This document shows, piece by piece, positions 37,300 through 46,399 of a stretch of DNA of 64,000 bases (positions within the stretch are counted from its first letter, which is position 1; each line of letters opens with the position of its first letter). Below the pieces are notes generated by a model. That model had not been told where the DNA came from. It searched no databases and was given only the letters and a program-made list of their open reading frames with translations. The position numbers and the translations under genes are program-made. Source of the DNA: QWQI01 sp964608915 (GTDB lineage Bacteria; Planctomycetota; Planctomycetia; Isosphaerales; Isosphaeraceae); the NCBI GenBank assembly GCA_964608915.1, contig CAZSQA010000021.1, positions 1 to 64,000 on the forward strand, written 5' to 3'.

Positions 37300-39735
37300 A
37301 TGAATATCCCATCCTTGCCAGAAAAATCGTTCCTTCGAATCGTTCTCGCGGCGATCGGCCTGGCCATCGGCGGAACACAGACGCATGTTTCGATGGCTGC
37401 CGATGCAACGATCGTGACCGGGTTCGCCATCGTGGAAGGACAGGCGAAATTTCGGATCGAGGGCGAAACCGGAGCCGAGGTTGACCGAACGATTACCGTG
37501 ATCGACCCAAGCGGCCGATCCTGGTCAGCGACCGTCGTCGAAAACCGCATCGAATTGAAGCCGGGGGAAATTGCCAATGGTGACACGAAGGCTACACGCT
37601 CCGCCGGAAGCATGAAGCTGAAATCCGGGCAGTCCTATTCCGTCACGATCCCGGCCGCGGAAAAAACAGCCGATGACAAGAAAAAGACCCCCGCTGCCAG
37701 GCCGACGCCTTCATTCGTGATCGTCGGCGAAGAGGCTCAGGCGAAGGCTGTCGCCAGGTTGCATTCCGGCTTCCCGGTCGAAATCAGGGATTCGCGGCAT
37801 ATGACGATTCGTACGAACGCCCAGGGGGCGAATTTCACGCCGCCGAATTCACGCACGGTCTGGGAAAGCCGGAAAGCGGCTGTCAAAGAACAACTGCTGA
37901 TCACGCAAGGCCTCTGGCCGATGTGGCCGAAAACGCCGCTGAACCCGCAAGTCTACGGCATTATGGATCGCGGCGATTACACGATCGAAAAAGTCGCCCT
38001 GGAGACCGTCCCAGGATTTTATTTGTGCGGCAACGTTTTTCGTCCGAAGTTCGCCGAAGGCAAGCTGCCGGCGATCCTGTCGCCTCATGGCCATTACGCC
38101 GATGGCCGCATGAATACCGACGTGCAGGCGCGTTGCATCCGACTCGCCAAATTGGGCTTCCTGGTCTTCATGTACGATATGGTCGGTTACAACGATTCGA
38201 AACCGTTCGGTCACACGTTCACGAACGAGACGCTCGACGAATACGGCCTGAACCTCGTCGGCTTCCAGACTTTCAATTCGATCCGGGCGCTCGACTGGCT
38301 CCAGAGCCTTCCTGAAGTGGACGCCGCCCGCATCGGCTGTACCGGCGAATCGGGCGGGGGGACACAGACGTTCTTCCTCTGTGCCGTCGACGACCGGATC
38401 GCGGCCGCCGCACCCGTCGTGATGATCTCCGAAGGCTTTCAGGGCGGCTGCACGTGCGAAAACGCCGCAGGCATGCGAGTGGGAACCGACAATGTCGAGA
38501 TCGGGGCGGCGTTCGCCCCGAAACCGATGAGGCTCGTCGGAGCGACTGGCGACTGGACGGCAAATACGATGACGGCCGTACTTCCGAAAATACGAAATGT
38601 CTACGGACTTTACGGCAGGCCTGACCTCGTCACGGCCACGATCTTCAACTTCGAACATAATTACAATCGCGTTTCACGCAATGCCGTCTATCCGTTTTTC
38701 GCGAAGTGGCTGCAGAACATACCCGATTCCGACGCCCTGCGCGAGACCGAACTCAACTACGAAACCCCCGAAACGCTTCTTTCCCTCACCAATTCGAAAC
38801 CCTTCGAAGCGAAGCCAAGGACACGCGAAGCGATCGAGAAGCAATTGATCGAAATGCGAGCGAAGCAAATCGACGAATGGCTATTCCTGGCCACGCACAG
38901 CGGCCCTGAGCGTGAAGCCGCGAATAAAGTGCTGAAAACCGCATTGAAAGTACGCACCGGAGTCGTCGAGCCTGCCGCCAATGAATTGAATGTCGAATCC
39001 CTCAACGCCGACTTGTTCGTCGAAGGCGTTCAGATGCGCAAGCTTCACGTCGGGCGGACGGGCACCGGCGAAGCCGTCCCGGTCATCGAATTGATACCCA
39101 ACCGTGCCACGGGCGTGAGCGTCGTCGTCGCCGATGAGGCCGGTATCGCGGGGATTCTCGGGGCGGACGGTCAGCCGAAGCCCCTCGTCAAGGCACTTCT
39201 CGCGAAGGGAACCACGATCTATGCCTACGATCCGCTATTCGTCGGTGCGGCTTTCGACCCGGCGGCCGGCCTCACGAAACGACCGGACACGGCTCATTAT
39301 TCCTGCTACAACAAGAGCCTGACGCAGGATCGGCTGCAGGATCTCGCGAATGTCGTCGCTCTGGCCAAAAGCCGGCGGGACACGCGTATCGTCCACCTCG
39401 CCGGCTTCGGGCCCGCGGCCGAACACGTCCTCTGGGCTCGTCCTTCGCTGGCTGGTCTCGGGCGGACTTACGTCGACCTGGCAGGAGCGAACGAACCGCT
39501 GGGAACGCAGTCCCTGGTCGGTTCAGCGCAGGCAGGCGGACTGACCGGCGCGGCACAGGCGATCGCGCCTGGCATATTGAAAATTGAGCGTACTGGATCG
39601 AAAGCCGTTTCGGGCGAAATCGTGCGACGTGCTTACGATCTCGAAGGCGTGCCCTCGAACGTATCCGTTATCGACGATTCGAAACCCGTTTCGTCGGGCG
39701 AAGCGATCGTGAGCTGGCTGCTTGACGTAAAGTGA
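37300..39735 (+). CDS. Exported alpha/beta-hydrolase (acetyl-xylan-esterase-like) with extra C-terminal domain
   Basis: 811 aa. Signal peptide about 1-34. After a beta-rich N-terminal region (to about 150) comes an alpha/beta hydrolase: oxyanion-side SPHGHYADG, nucleophile GCTGESGGGTQ (Ser351), and the catalytic His in FNFEHNYN (His453). A C-terminal portion (about 600-811) looks like a second Rossmann-like hydrolase domain without a visible nucleophile. Likely a carbohydrate esterase; substrate unknown. Start at ATG 37300, judged by the signal peptide; the frame opens to 36844. Confidence 0.8.
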   Translation: MNIPSLPEKSFLRIVLAAIGLAIGGTQTHVSMAADATIVTGFAIVEGQAKFRIEGETGAEVDRTITVIDPSGRSWSATVVENRIELKPGEIANGDTKATRSAGSMKLKSGQSYSVTIPAAEKTADDKKKTPAARPTPSFVIVGEEAQAKAVARLHSGFPVEIRDSRHMTIRTNAQGANFTPPNSRTVWESRKAAVKEQLLITQGLWPMWPKTPLNPQVYGIMDRGDYTIEKVALETVPGFYLCGNVFRPKFAEGKLPAILSPHGHYADGRMNTDVQARCIRLAKLGFLVFMYDMVGYNDSKPFGHTFTNETLDEYGLNLVGFQTFNSIRALDWLQSLPEVDAARIGCTGESGGGTQTFFLCAVDDRIAAAAPVVMISEGFQGGCTCENAAGMRVGTDNVEIGAAFAPKPMRLVGATGDWTANTMTAVLPKIRNVYGLYGRPDLVTATIFNFEHNYNRVSRNAVYPFFAKWLQNIPDSDALRETELNYETPETLLSLTNSKPFEAKPRTREAIEKQLIEMRAKQIDEWLFLATHSGPEREAANKVLKTALKVRTGVVEPAANELNVESLNADLFVEGVQMRKLHVGRTGTGEAVPVIELIPNRATGVSVVVADEAGIAGILGADGQPKPLVKALLAKGTTIYAYDPLFVGAAFDPAAGLTKRPDTAHYSCYNKSLTQDRLQDLANVVALAKSRRDTRIVHLAGFGPAAEHVLWARPSLAGLGRTYVDLAGANEPLGTQSLVGSAQAGGLTGAAQAIAPGILKIERTGSKAVSGEIVRRAYDLEGVPSNVSVIDDSKPVSSGEAIVSWLLDVK

Positions 39736-39763
39736 TCCCGGCGAGGGAAAAGGGCGCATTGCC

Positions 39764-41326
39764 ATGAATCGCGAACATCACATCGGTCGTATCCCGAATT
39801 TGACGATCGTGTTGTCGATTCTGGCATTCGCCTTCGAAGCGAAATCCCTGTGTGACGACCGCCCGCCCGCCGCTTTCGTCCTCAAATTCGTGGACGAAGC
39901 GACGGGTGAACCTTTGCCGTTGGTCGAGGCGAGTACGGTGCACGGGGTCGTGCATCTTTCGGACAATGCCGGAGTGACAGCCTGGACTGAGCCGGAACTC
40001 CTGGGCCAGGAAGTGCACTTTCAGGTGCGCTCGCACGGCTACGAAATGAAACCCGACGGTTTCGGATATCGCGGTGGCTCGCTTCGCGTCGTGCCCGGCG
40101 AAATCGCCACATGGAAATTGAAACGCCTTCAGATCGCCCGCAGACTCTATCGCATCACCGGAGCAGGGCGCCTGGCGGAAAGTCAGGCCGCCGGATTGAT
40201 CGCGAGCGACGACGCCCGCGCCTTGACGCGTGCGAAAGTCACGGGGCAGGACAGCGTGCAGATGACGCGCTATCGGGGCGAATTGCACTGGCTTTGGGGC
40301 GATACCGCCCGGTTGCGGTATCCACTCGGGAATTTTCATGTGCCGTCGGCTCGAACGCCTTTGCCGGGGCCGGATTCGTGGAATCCGGCGAATGAAATTC
40401 CGTTGAAATATTTCGAAGATACGAAAACGGGGTTCGCATCCGAAACCTGCCGTATCGCAGGCGATGGTCCGACCTGGGCCAGCGCTCTGGCGTCGGTGCT
40501 CGAAGAAAGCGGTCAGGAAAAGCTCGTCTGCTGGTACGCCAAAATCAAACCGCCGATGGAAACGTATCGCAGGGGAGTGGCCATTTGGAATGACGAATCG
40601 CATCGGTTCGAAAGCGTGAAGGAATTCGGCCCTGAGCCCATCGGCCCGCCCGACGGTTCGCATGATCTGAAGGTCAGGGAAGGCGATTCGGAATGGCTGT
40701 ACTTCGCCGATCCGTTCCCGTTCGTCCGGGTTCGAAGCCGTTTCGTAGATTATGTCGATCCGGCGGCTTACGAACGATGGACGTGCGAGACGGCCGATTC
40801 CAAGGCATCGAACCCCGTCATCGAACGTGACGCCCAGGGCAAACCGGTGTTTCGATGGCGGCGTGGCGGTTCGAGTTTCGACCTGAAGCGTCAGCAGCAT
40901 CTCGTTTCGAAGGGGCTGATCAAGCCTGAGGAATGCCCGATTCGGTTCCGTACCGGGGACGGCAAGGAAATGCAGATCAGCCGAGGTACGGTCGCGTGGA
41001 ACGCCTACCGGAAGAAGTGGATCATGATCTTCGGTCAAACGTTCGCGAAAGAGTCTGTTCTCGGCGAAATCTGGTTCGCGGAATCGGAAAACCTGACTGG
41101 TCCTTGGGATCGAGCCGTCAAGATCGTCACCCACGACAAATACAGTTTTTACAATGTCGCGCATCATCCGGAACTGGACTCCGCGGACGGCCGCACGATT
41201 CGCTTCGAAGGTACGTATTCGCTCACATTTTCAGGAGTGGAGCGACCCACGCCCCGATACGATTACAATCAAATTCTCTATGAACTCGACCTGACCGACC
41301 CGCGGCTCGATGGCGACCCGAAATGA
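39764..41326 (+). CDS. Exported protein, beta-propeller-like, unknown function
   Basis: 520 aa with a signal-like N-terminus (LTIVLSILAFAFEAKS). Residues about 35-125 look like a small beta-sandwich (carboxypeptidase-regulatory-like: FVDEATGEPLPLVEAST). The rest contains WNDESHRFESVKEF, RGTVAWNAYRKKWIMIFGQ and LGEIWFAESENLTGPWDRA, wording seen in five-bladed propeller glycosidase-like proteins (GH43/DUF4185 type). No catalytic residues can be assigned. It is 28 bp after the esterase on the same strand, so likely co-expressed. AAAGGG is 9 nt upstream of the ATG. Confidence 0.65.
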   Translation: MNREHHIGRIPNLTIVLSILAFAFEAKSLCDDRPPAAFVLKFVDEATGEPLPLVEASTVHGVVHLSDNAGVTAWTEPELLGQEVHFQVRSHGYEMKPDGFGYRGGSLRVVPGEIATWKLKRLQIARRLYRITGAGRLAESQAAGLIASDDARALTRAKVTGQDSVQMTRYRGELHWLWGDTARLRYPLGNFHVPSARTPLPGPDSWNPANEIPLKYFEDTKTGFASETCRIAGDGPTWASALASVLEESGQEKLVCWYAKIKPPMETYRRGVAIWNDESHRFESVKEFGPEPIGPPDGSHDLKVREGDSEWLYFADPFPFVRVRSRFVDYVDPAAYERWTCETADSKASNPVIERDAQGKPVFRWRRGGSSFDLKRQQHLVSKGLIKPEECPIRFRTGDGKEMQISRGTVAWNAYRKKWIMIFGQTFAKESVLGEIWFAESENLTGPWDRAVKIVTHDKYSFYNVAHHPELDSADGRTIRFEGTYSLTFSGVERPTPRYDYNQILYELDLTDPRLDGDPK

Positions 41327-41356
41327 AATGATTCGATCGAGATTCGGACGTAACCA

Positions 41357-41896
41357 TCAAGCATATGTCGGCATGCCACGTTCGGATCGTTTCGCGTTGA
41401 CGGCTTGCAACGCTCCCGGGGCGTCTTTCCAGAATTTCACGAGCTGCGACGTGGTGCAGCCCAGCACGAGCGCGGCCGTTTTCACGTCCCAGCCGCAGCC
41501 TGCGACGAAGTCCAGAGATTCGGCGATCAGGGCGGGAAAATCCGGGTGTTTCGGATTCACCTGGATTTTGCCCGCCTTGCCGATACGTGACTTCCAGAGT
41601 GTCGATGGCGGCTCATCGATGCCCACGGGCCGGCGATCCTGAATCGCCAGCTTCATCCGCAGCCGCCGCACGGCTTCTTCGCGATTCTCGCCCTGATAGC
41701 GTTTTTCGTTGGCCTCCGCGCGGATGCCCGTGGGCCGGTGTTCGAGTATGACGGCCGTTTCGACCTTGTTCTTGTTCTGGCCGCCGGGGCCGCTGCGGCG
41801 TTCGAAACGAATGTCGCACTGGGCCTGAAGGGTGTCGTCATCAAGCGCGGCTAGCGATTCACGTGGCTCAGGCCGGTTCGGTTCGGGGGCGGTCAT
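41357..41896 (-). CDS. Release-factor-like GGQ-domain protein
   Basis: 179 aa. Contains the peptidyl-tRNA-hydrolysing GGQ loop, RRSGPGGQNKNKVETAV (Gly38-Gly39-Gln40), as in RF1/RF2 domain 3 and ArfB. There is no codon-recognition domain. After the GGQ domain comes a second region (about 110-179) with a helix-turn-helix-like look (VKTAALVLGCTTSQLVKFWKD), unlike the basic unstructured tail of ArfB. Likely a ribosome-rescue factor. Its ATG overlaps the stop of the ligase gene by 4 bp, so it is the last gene of the repair operon. Confidence 0.82.
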   Translation of the reverse strand: MTAPEPNRPEPRESLAALDDDTLQAQCDIRFERRSGPGGQNKNKVETAVILEHRPTGIRAEANEKRYQGENREEAVRRLRMKLAIQDRRPVGIDEPPSTLWKSRIGKAGKIQVNPKHPDFPALIAESLDFVAGCGWDVKTAALVLGCTTSQLVKFWKDAPGALQAVNAKRSERGMPTYA

Positions 41897-43536
41897 GTGG
41901 CGGCCTCGTCATTCTCGGAAATTGCAGGAGAAACGGCCAGCAGGGCCTTGAGGCGATCGAGCGTGTCGGCGTCTTCCGGGCGTTTGTCGTCGCGGATTCG
42001 CACGATCCGCGGAAATCGTACGGCGATGCCCGACTTATGCCGGGGCGATACCTGAATGGCTTCGAAGGCGAGTTCCATGACGATCTCGGGCTTCACGGCG
42101 CGTACCGGTCCGAAGCGATCCGTCGTGTTTCGTTTCACGAAGGCGTCGATGCGGGCAATTTCGGCGTCGGTCAGGCCGGAATAGGCTTTGGCGACGGTCA
42201 GCAGCGAGCCGCTCGGTCGATCCCAGACGGCGAAGGTATAGTCCGTATAAAGACTGGCGCGGCGGCCGCTGCCGCGCTGGGCCATGGTCAGAACGCAGTC
42301 CATCGTCAGGGGAGCGACTTTCCATTTCCACCAGTCGCCACGCTTACGGCCGACGCGATATGGCGATTGCCTCTGTTTGAGCATCAGGCCCTCGCAGCGC
42401 CGGTCGCGTGAGCCCTCTCGGGCGCGCGTCAGTTCGCCCCAATCGGCAAAAGGCACTTCGGGCGAAATTCGCAGGCGAACCTGCCCTGGCAGGCTTTGCA
42501 GAAGTGCGGTCAGAAGGGCTCGCCGCCGCGAAAATGGCTGATGGCGGATATCTTCGCCCTGATTTTCCAGCAAATCGTAGGCGACGAGGACGACGGGCAC
42601 TTCGGCCAGGATCTTTTTGCCCAGATTCTTGCGGCCGATCCGTTTCTGGAGCTGGGTGAAGGGCAGGGGGGCGTTGTCGTCGAAGCTCCAGGGCAGCAGT
42701 TCGCCGTCGATCACGGTGCCGTCGGGCAGGTCGGCGGCCGGCTCGTGAAGTTCAGGGTATCGTTCGGAGACCAGCTCTTCGCCGCGTGTCCAGATATGGG
42801 TTTCACCTCTCCGGCGGATGAGCTGGGCCCGAATGCCGTCCCACTTCCATTCGGCCGACCATTCCGAGGGATCGCCAAGCTTTTCAGGCTCGTTTTCTAG
42901 AGGATAGGCTAAATAGAATGGATAGAGCTGTTTCGGGTCTGAGGCGAGCGTCTCGGAACTGACGAGCGAGCGGAAGAACTCTGCCGTCGGTGTCCATTCG
43001 CCCATGAGCCGGTGAGCGATTCGGGCCTGGTCGACTCCGGCGACTTCGGCAAGCGCTCGAGTGACCAGGCTTTGCGATACGCCGACGCGAAACGCGCCGG
43101 TGATGAGCTTGTTCCAGACGAACCGCTCCGCGGGATCCATCGCCGCCCACGAGCGGTAAAGCGATTCTCGTTTCGCCGGTTCGGCCATCTCGCCGAGGGG
43201 CAGCAGGTGATTCTCGACCCAGTCCGCGAGGGGGCGGTCGACGCGCTGGCCAGGCTCGCCATAAGGCAAGAGAAGGGCGATGGTTTCGGCCAGGTCACCG
43301 ACGGCATGATAGGACTCTTCGAAGAGCCAGTCCGGGATCTCGGCGGCTTCGGCGGCCCATGCACGCAGAAGCTTTGTCGGAACGAGCTGCCGAGGCTTGC
43401 GGCCGATCAGGAACGAGACGGCCCATGCGGCGTCGGCAGGTTCGACGGTACGGAAGTATTCGACCATTGCGGCGACTTTGACGGTCGTGCGGGTCGATTC
43501 GTCGATGGCCGTATAAAGTTCCGCGAATCGTTTCAT
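41893..43536 (-). CDS. ATP-dependent DNA ligase (ligase-exonuclease cluster type)
   Basis: 547 aa. Seals nicks using ATP. An N-terminal helical DNA-binding domain (about 1-200), then the nucleotidyltransferase with motif I EWKWDGIRAQ (Lys231 is adenylated), DGELLPW, and EGLMLKQRQSPYRVGRKRGDWWKWK (motifs IV/V region), followed by an OB domain. Resembles the stand-alone bacterial ATP ligases that sit beside an MBL exonuclease and a Lhr-like helicase. The stop overlaps the next gene by 4 bp and its start overlaps the exonuclease stop by 4 bp. Confidence 0.92.
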   Translation of the reverse strand: MKRFAELYTAIDESTRTTVKVAAMVEYFRTVEPADAAWAVSFLIGRKPRQLVPTKLLRAWAAEAAEIPDWLFEESYHAVGDLAETIALLLPYGEPGQRVDRPLADWVENHLLPLGEMAEPAKRESLYRSWAAMDPAERFVWNKLITGAFRVGVSQSLVTRALAEVAGVDQARIAHRLMGEWTPTAEFFRSLVSSETLASDPKQLYPFYLAYPLENEPEKLGDPSEWSAEWKWDGIRAQLIRRRGETHIWTRGEELVSERYPELHEPAADLPDGTVIDGELLPWSFDDNAPLPFTQLQKRIGRKNLGKKILAEVPVVLVAYDLLENQGEDIRHQPFSRRRALLTALLQSLPGQVRLRISPEVPFADWGELTRAREGSRDRRCEGLMLKQRQSPYRVGRKRGDWWKWKVAPLTMDCVLTMAQRGSGRRASLYTDYTFAVWDRPSGSLLTVAKAYSGLTDAEIARIDAFVKRNTTDRFGPVRAVKPEIVMELAFEAIQVSPRHKSGIAVRFPRIVRIRDDKRPEDADTLDRLKALLAVSPAISENDEAAT

Positions 43537-44648
43537 GACGTCGGCGATTCCTGGCCTGGCGCTTCGGCATCCGCGGCGATCGTGGCGGCAGGATCAGGCT
43601 GCTCTGCGTCAGCCGGTTCCGCATTTTCGGCGACGTCGGCTTCGCCTCGAAATTGAGTGTCGACCGTGCGGGCGTCGAGCCCCATGTCGCACAAGTGGCG
43701 GGCGAGAACGGCCGAATAGCCGTGCGTCAGCCATATGCGTTCGGCACCGGTGGCGGCGATGGCCGAGAGTAGCCCGGGCCAGTCTGCGTGGTCCGAAAGC
43801 GCGAAGCCCTTGTCCAGAGCCTGGCGGCGGCGGGTGCCACGGATCGTCATCCAGCCTGACACGAAGGCTGCCGACAGGGGTTGAAACCGGCGCATCCACG
43901 GCGTACCCATGGCCGAAGGTGGTGCGACGATCATGGCGCCGGCCCAGGCGAGCCGCGAGCCTGCCGATTTTGCCGACTTGACCGTTTCAGCGACATATTC
44001 GGTGCGTGGCAGGCGAATGCCGGAACGTCGATAAGCGGCATTCAGAGGTTCGACGGCCCCGTGAACGTAGATCGGGCCGATCGAGGGATCGATTCCGGCC
44101 AGAAGACGCTGCGATTTGCCGAGCGAATAAGCGAGCAAAACCGTGGCGAGGCCGCGCGAGGCGTTGGCCGACCACCATCGGTTGATTTCGGCGAAAATCT
44201 CGGCCTGGGGCTTCCAGCGATAAATGGGCAGGGCGAAGGTCGATTCGCTGACGAACAGGTGGCATCGCACCGGTTCGAAGGGCGTGCTGGTCGCGTCGGC
44301 TTCGGTTTTGTAATCGCCGCTGACGACTGCCACTTGCCCGCGATGTTCGATGCGTACCTGGGCGGACCCGAGCACGTGCCCCGCCGGGTGGAGCGAGATC
44401 CGTACGCCGTTGCGTTCGATCGTCCGGCCATAGGCCAGGGTGTCGATCTGGGCGGAGGGCCCCATGCGAACCCTCAACACTCCAGCGCCTTGGGGCGTGG
44501 TCAGATATTGGCGATGCCCCCAGCGGGCATGGTCGGAGTGGGCGTGGGTGATGACGGCACGATCGACTGGCCGCCAGGGATCGACGTAGAAGTCGCCCGG
44601 GGGGCAGTAGAATCCACGATCGTCGCGAATCATCAGGTCGGTCGACAT
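43533..44648 (-). CDS. Ligase-associated MBL-fold DNA exonuclease
   Basis: 371 aa. Metallo-beta-lactamase/beta-CASP relative of SNM1/CPSF-73. Metal site THAHSDHARWG (His35, His37, Asp39, His40), HPAGHVLGSAQV, SGDYKTE and the C-terminal SDHADW follow the family order. These proteins are named for sitting beside ATP-dependent DNA ligase and are predicted nucleases in DNA repair. The last 40 residues are an Ala/Glu/Asp-rich tail. First gene of the operon with the ligase and the GGQ protein. Starts at residue 1 or Met6 are both possible. Confidence 0.9.
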   Translation of the reverse strand: MSTDLMIRDDRGFYCPPGDFYVDPWRPVDRAVITHAHSDHARWGHRQYLTTPQGAGVLRVRMGPSAQIDTLAYGRTIERNGVRISLHPAGHVLGSAQVRIEHRGQVAVVSGDYKTEADATSTPFEPVRCHLFVSESTFALPIYRWKPQAEIFAEINRWWSANASRGLATVLLAYSLGKSQRLLAGIDPSIGPIYVHGAVEPLNAAYRRSGIRLPRTEYVAETVKSAKSAGSRLAWAGAMIVAPPSAMGTPWMRRFQPLSAAFVSGWMTIRGTRRRQALDKGFALSDHADWPGLLSAIAATGAERIWLTHGYSAVLARHLCDMGLDARTVDTQFRGEADVAENAEPADAEQPDPAATIAADAEAPGQESPTS

Positions 44649-44747
44649 GGCTTTGGCGGCATTTGAGGATCGATGCGTACAGGTCGTTACATTGTAACCG
44701 GTTCGAAGATCGAGAAACCGGTTCGGTCAGTTCTGGACGAAATGGAC

Positions 44748-44777
44748 TTGCCCTCGGCCCCTGACTCATGTCATAAT
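44748..44777 (+). promoter_or_regulatory. Candidate promoter for rpmA-obgE
   Basis: TTGCCC (44748-44753) and CATAAT (44772-44777), 18-bp spacer, about 110 bp before the rpmA start in the gap between divergent genes. Good match for a housekeeping sigma promoter. Confidence 0.45.
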
Positions 44778-44887
44778 GCCTTTTAATTCGATACTATCGA
44801 GGCCGCGACATACAGAGCGTGTCGTGGTCGTTCGTCGTTGACGGGGCCGCTGGTGGCCCCCCCTCGGAAAGCACGCAGGTCGAGACA

Positions 44888-45142
44888 ATGGCACATAAAA
44901 AAGGTCAGGGTTCCAGCCGTAACGGTCGTGATTCGAATGCCCAGCGTCGTGGCATCAAGAAGTACGGCGGCGAGTTCGCCACGATCGGTTCCATCCTCTG
45001 CCGGCAGGTCGGCACGCGCTGGGTGGCCGGCCGAAACGTCGGCGTCGGGCGTGACTACACCCTGTTCGCGCTGAAGGAAGGCATCGTGAGCTACGATCAG
45101 AACGGTCGCCGGATCAATGTACTGACCGAACTTCCGAACTGA
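44888..45142 (+). CDS. rpmA: 50S ribosomal protein bL27
   Basis: 84 aa, normal length. Part of the large subunit near the peptidyl-transferase centre. The N-terminus MAHKKGQGSSRNGRDS and KKYGG...AGNILVRQRGT-like core (here ATIGSILCRQVGT) are characteristic. Start at ATG 44888. The usual upstream partner rplU (bL21) is not next to it; the upstream neighbour is a divergent exonuclease gene. Confidence 0.95.
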   Translation: MAHKKGQGSSRNGRDSNAQRRGIKKYGGEFATIGSILCRQVGTRWVAGRNVGVGRDYTLFALKEGIVSYDQNGRRINVLTELPN

Positions 45143-45289
45143 CCAGGCATTCGATGCGCCGCGAAAGCGGCAAACCGATCGTGTCCGACCGGCGGGGCCT
45201 GATGAGGTGCTCGGCCGGTCGTCGTTTTTGGCGGTTTTTCGAAAATCGAAGACTCCGCGCGGTTTGACTACAGATCCTGAGAATTCTCC

Positions 45290-46399
45290 ATGTTCGTCGA
45301 TCGAGTGACCATTTACGTCAAGGGTGGCGACGGCGGCAATGGCTGCCTGAGCTTCCGCCGTGAGAAGTACGCCCCAAAAGGCGGCCCCAACGGAGGCGAT
45401 GGCGGCCACGGCGGGAGCGTCGTCATCGTGGCTGACCCGAGTCACTCGAACCTCGCCCACCTTTCCTTTCAAAGGCACTGGAAAGCGGATCGGGGCGATC
45501 ATGGTACAGGGGCTGATTGTCATGGCAAGACGGCGAAGGATCTCGTGATTCCCGTGCCGGTGGGGACGATCGTGCGCGACCGGGACCGGGGCCACGTGAT
45601 CAAGGACTTGCGTGAGCCAGGCGAGAAAGTCTACATCGCCAAAGGCGGCAAGGGCGGCTTCGGCAACGCCCACTTCAAGTCGAGCACCAATCGGGCTCCG
45701 AGACAGTTCGAAAAGGGCTTCCCGGGCGAGGACCGGTGGATCGTTCTGGAGATGAAAGTCATTGCCGACGTTGGCCTTGTGGGGCTTCCGAACGCTGGCA
45801 AGTCGACGCTCCTTTCGCGCATCTCGCACGCTCACCCGGAAATCGCCGACTACCCGTTCACGACCAAGTATCCGAATCTGGGCACCGTGCACGCGGGGCG
45901 AGAAGATTCGTTCGTCGTCGCCGACATTCCGGGGCTGATCGAAGGCGCCCACGCGGGGCATGGCCTGGGCCACGAATTCCTTCGCCATGTGGAGCGCACC
46001 CGGCTGCTGGTGCACCTGGTGGCGTGCGAAAACCCGGACAACACCGACCCCTGGGACAATTACCATACGATTCGCGAAGAGCTGCGGCTTTATAGCCCGC
46101 TGCTGGCCGAAAGGCCTGAAATCGTCGTATTGACGAAGATGGATCTGACCGGCGCCGACGAAATCCAGGCCGAATTCGAAAAGCGGCTCGGCCGGGAAGT
46201 CATGGCCATTTCGGCGGTTACGGGCCGGGGCGTGAATCAGTTGATCCGCAAGGTCAACGACATGCTCGGCGAACTGGAAGCGCCGGCGATGGAGCCGGAA
46301 ATGCCCGATTTACCGGAACCTCGATCCGCCGAAAACGAAGCTTCCGATGTGCCGGTCGACACGCTCGCGGGCGAACATGGAGCGGAAACCGGCTCATGA
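45290..46399 (+). CDS. obgE: GTPase Obg
   Basis: 369 aa. Essential GTPase in 50S maturation and stress control. Glycine-rich Obg fold (about 1-158; KGGDGGNGCLSFRREKY), G1 GLPNAGKST (165-173), G2/G3 FTTKYPNLG and DIPGLIEGAH, G4 TKMD (LTKMDLTG), G5 SAVTG. The C-terminal extension (about 320-369) is acidic and variable. Next to rpmA as in many bacteria. Its stop overlaps the coaX ATG by 4 bp. Confidence 0.96.
   Translation: MFVDRVTIYVKGGDGGNGCLSFRREKYAPKGGPNGGDGGHGGSVVIVADPSHSNLAHLSFQRHWKADRGDHGTGADCHGKTAKDLVIPVPVGTIVRDRDRGHVIKDLREPGEKVYIAKGGKGGFGNAHFKSSTNRAPRQFEKGFPGEDRWIVLEMKVIADVGLVGLPNAGKSTLLSRISHAHPEIADYPFTTKYPNLGTVHAGREDSFVVADIPGLIEGAHAGHGLGHEFLRHVERTRLLVHLVACENPDNTDPWDNYHTIREELRLYSPLLAERPEIVVLTKMDLTGADEIQAEFEKRLGREVMAISAVTGRGVNQLIRKVNDMLGELEAPAMEPEMPDLPEPRSAENEASDVPVDTLAGEHGAETGS

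Noticed and set aside
44783..46066. Minus-strand open frame over rpmA and obgE
   Set aside because: bL27 and Obg on the plus strand are unmistakable; the opposite frame is their shadow.
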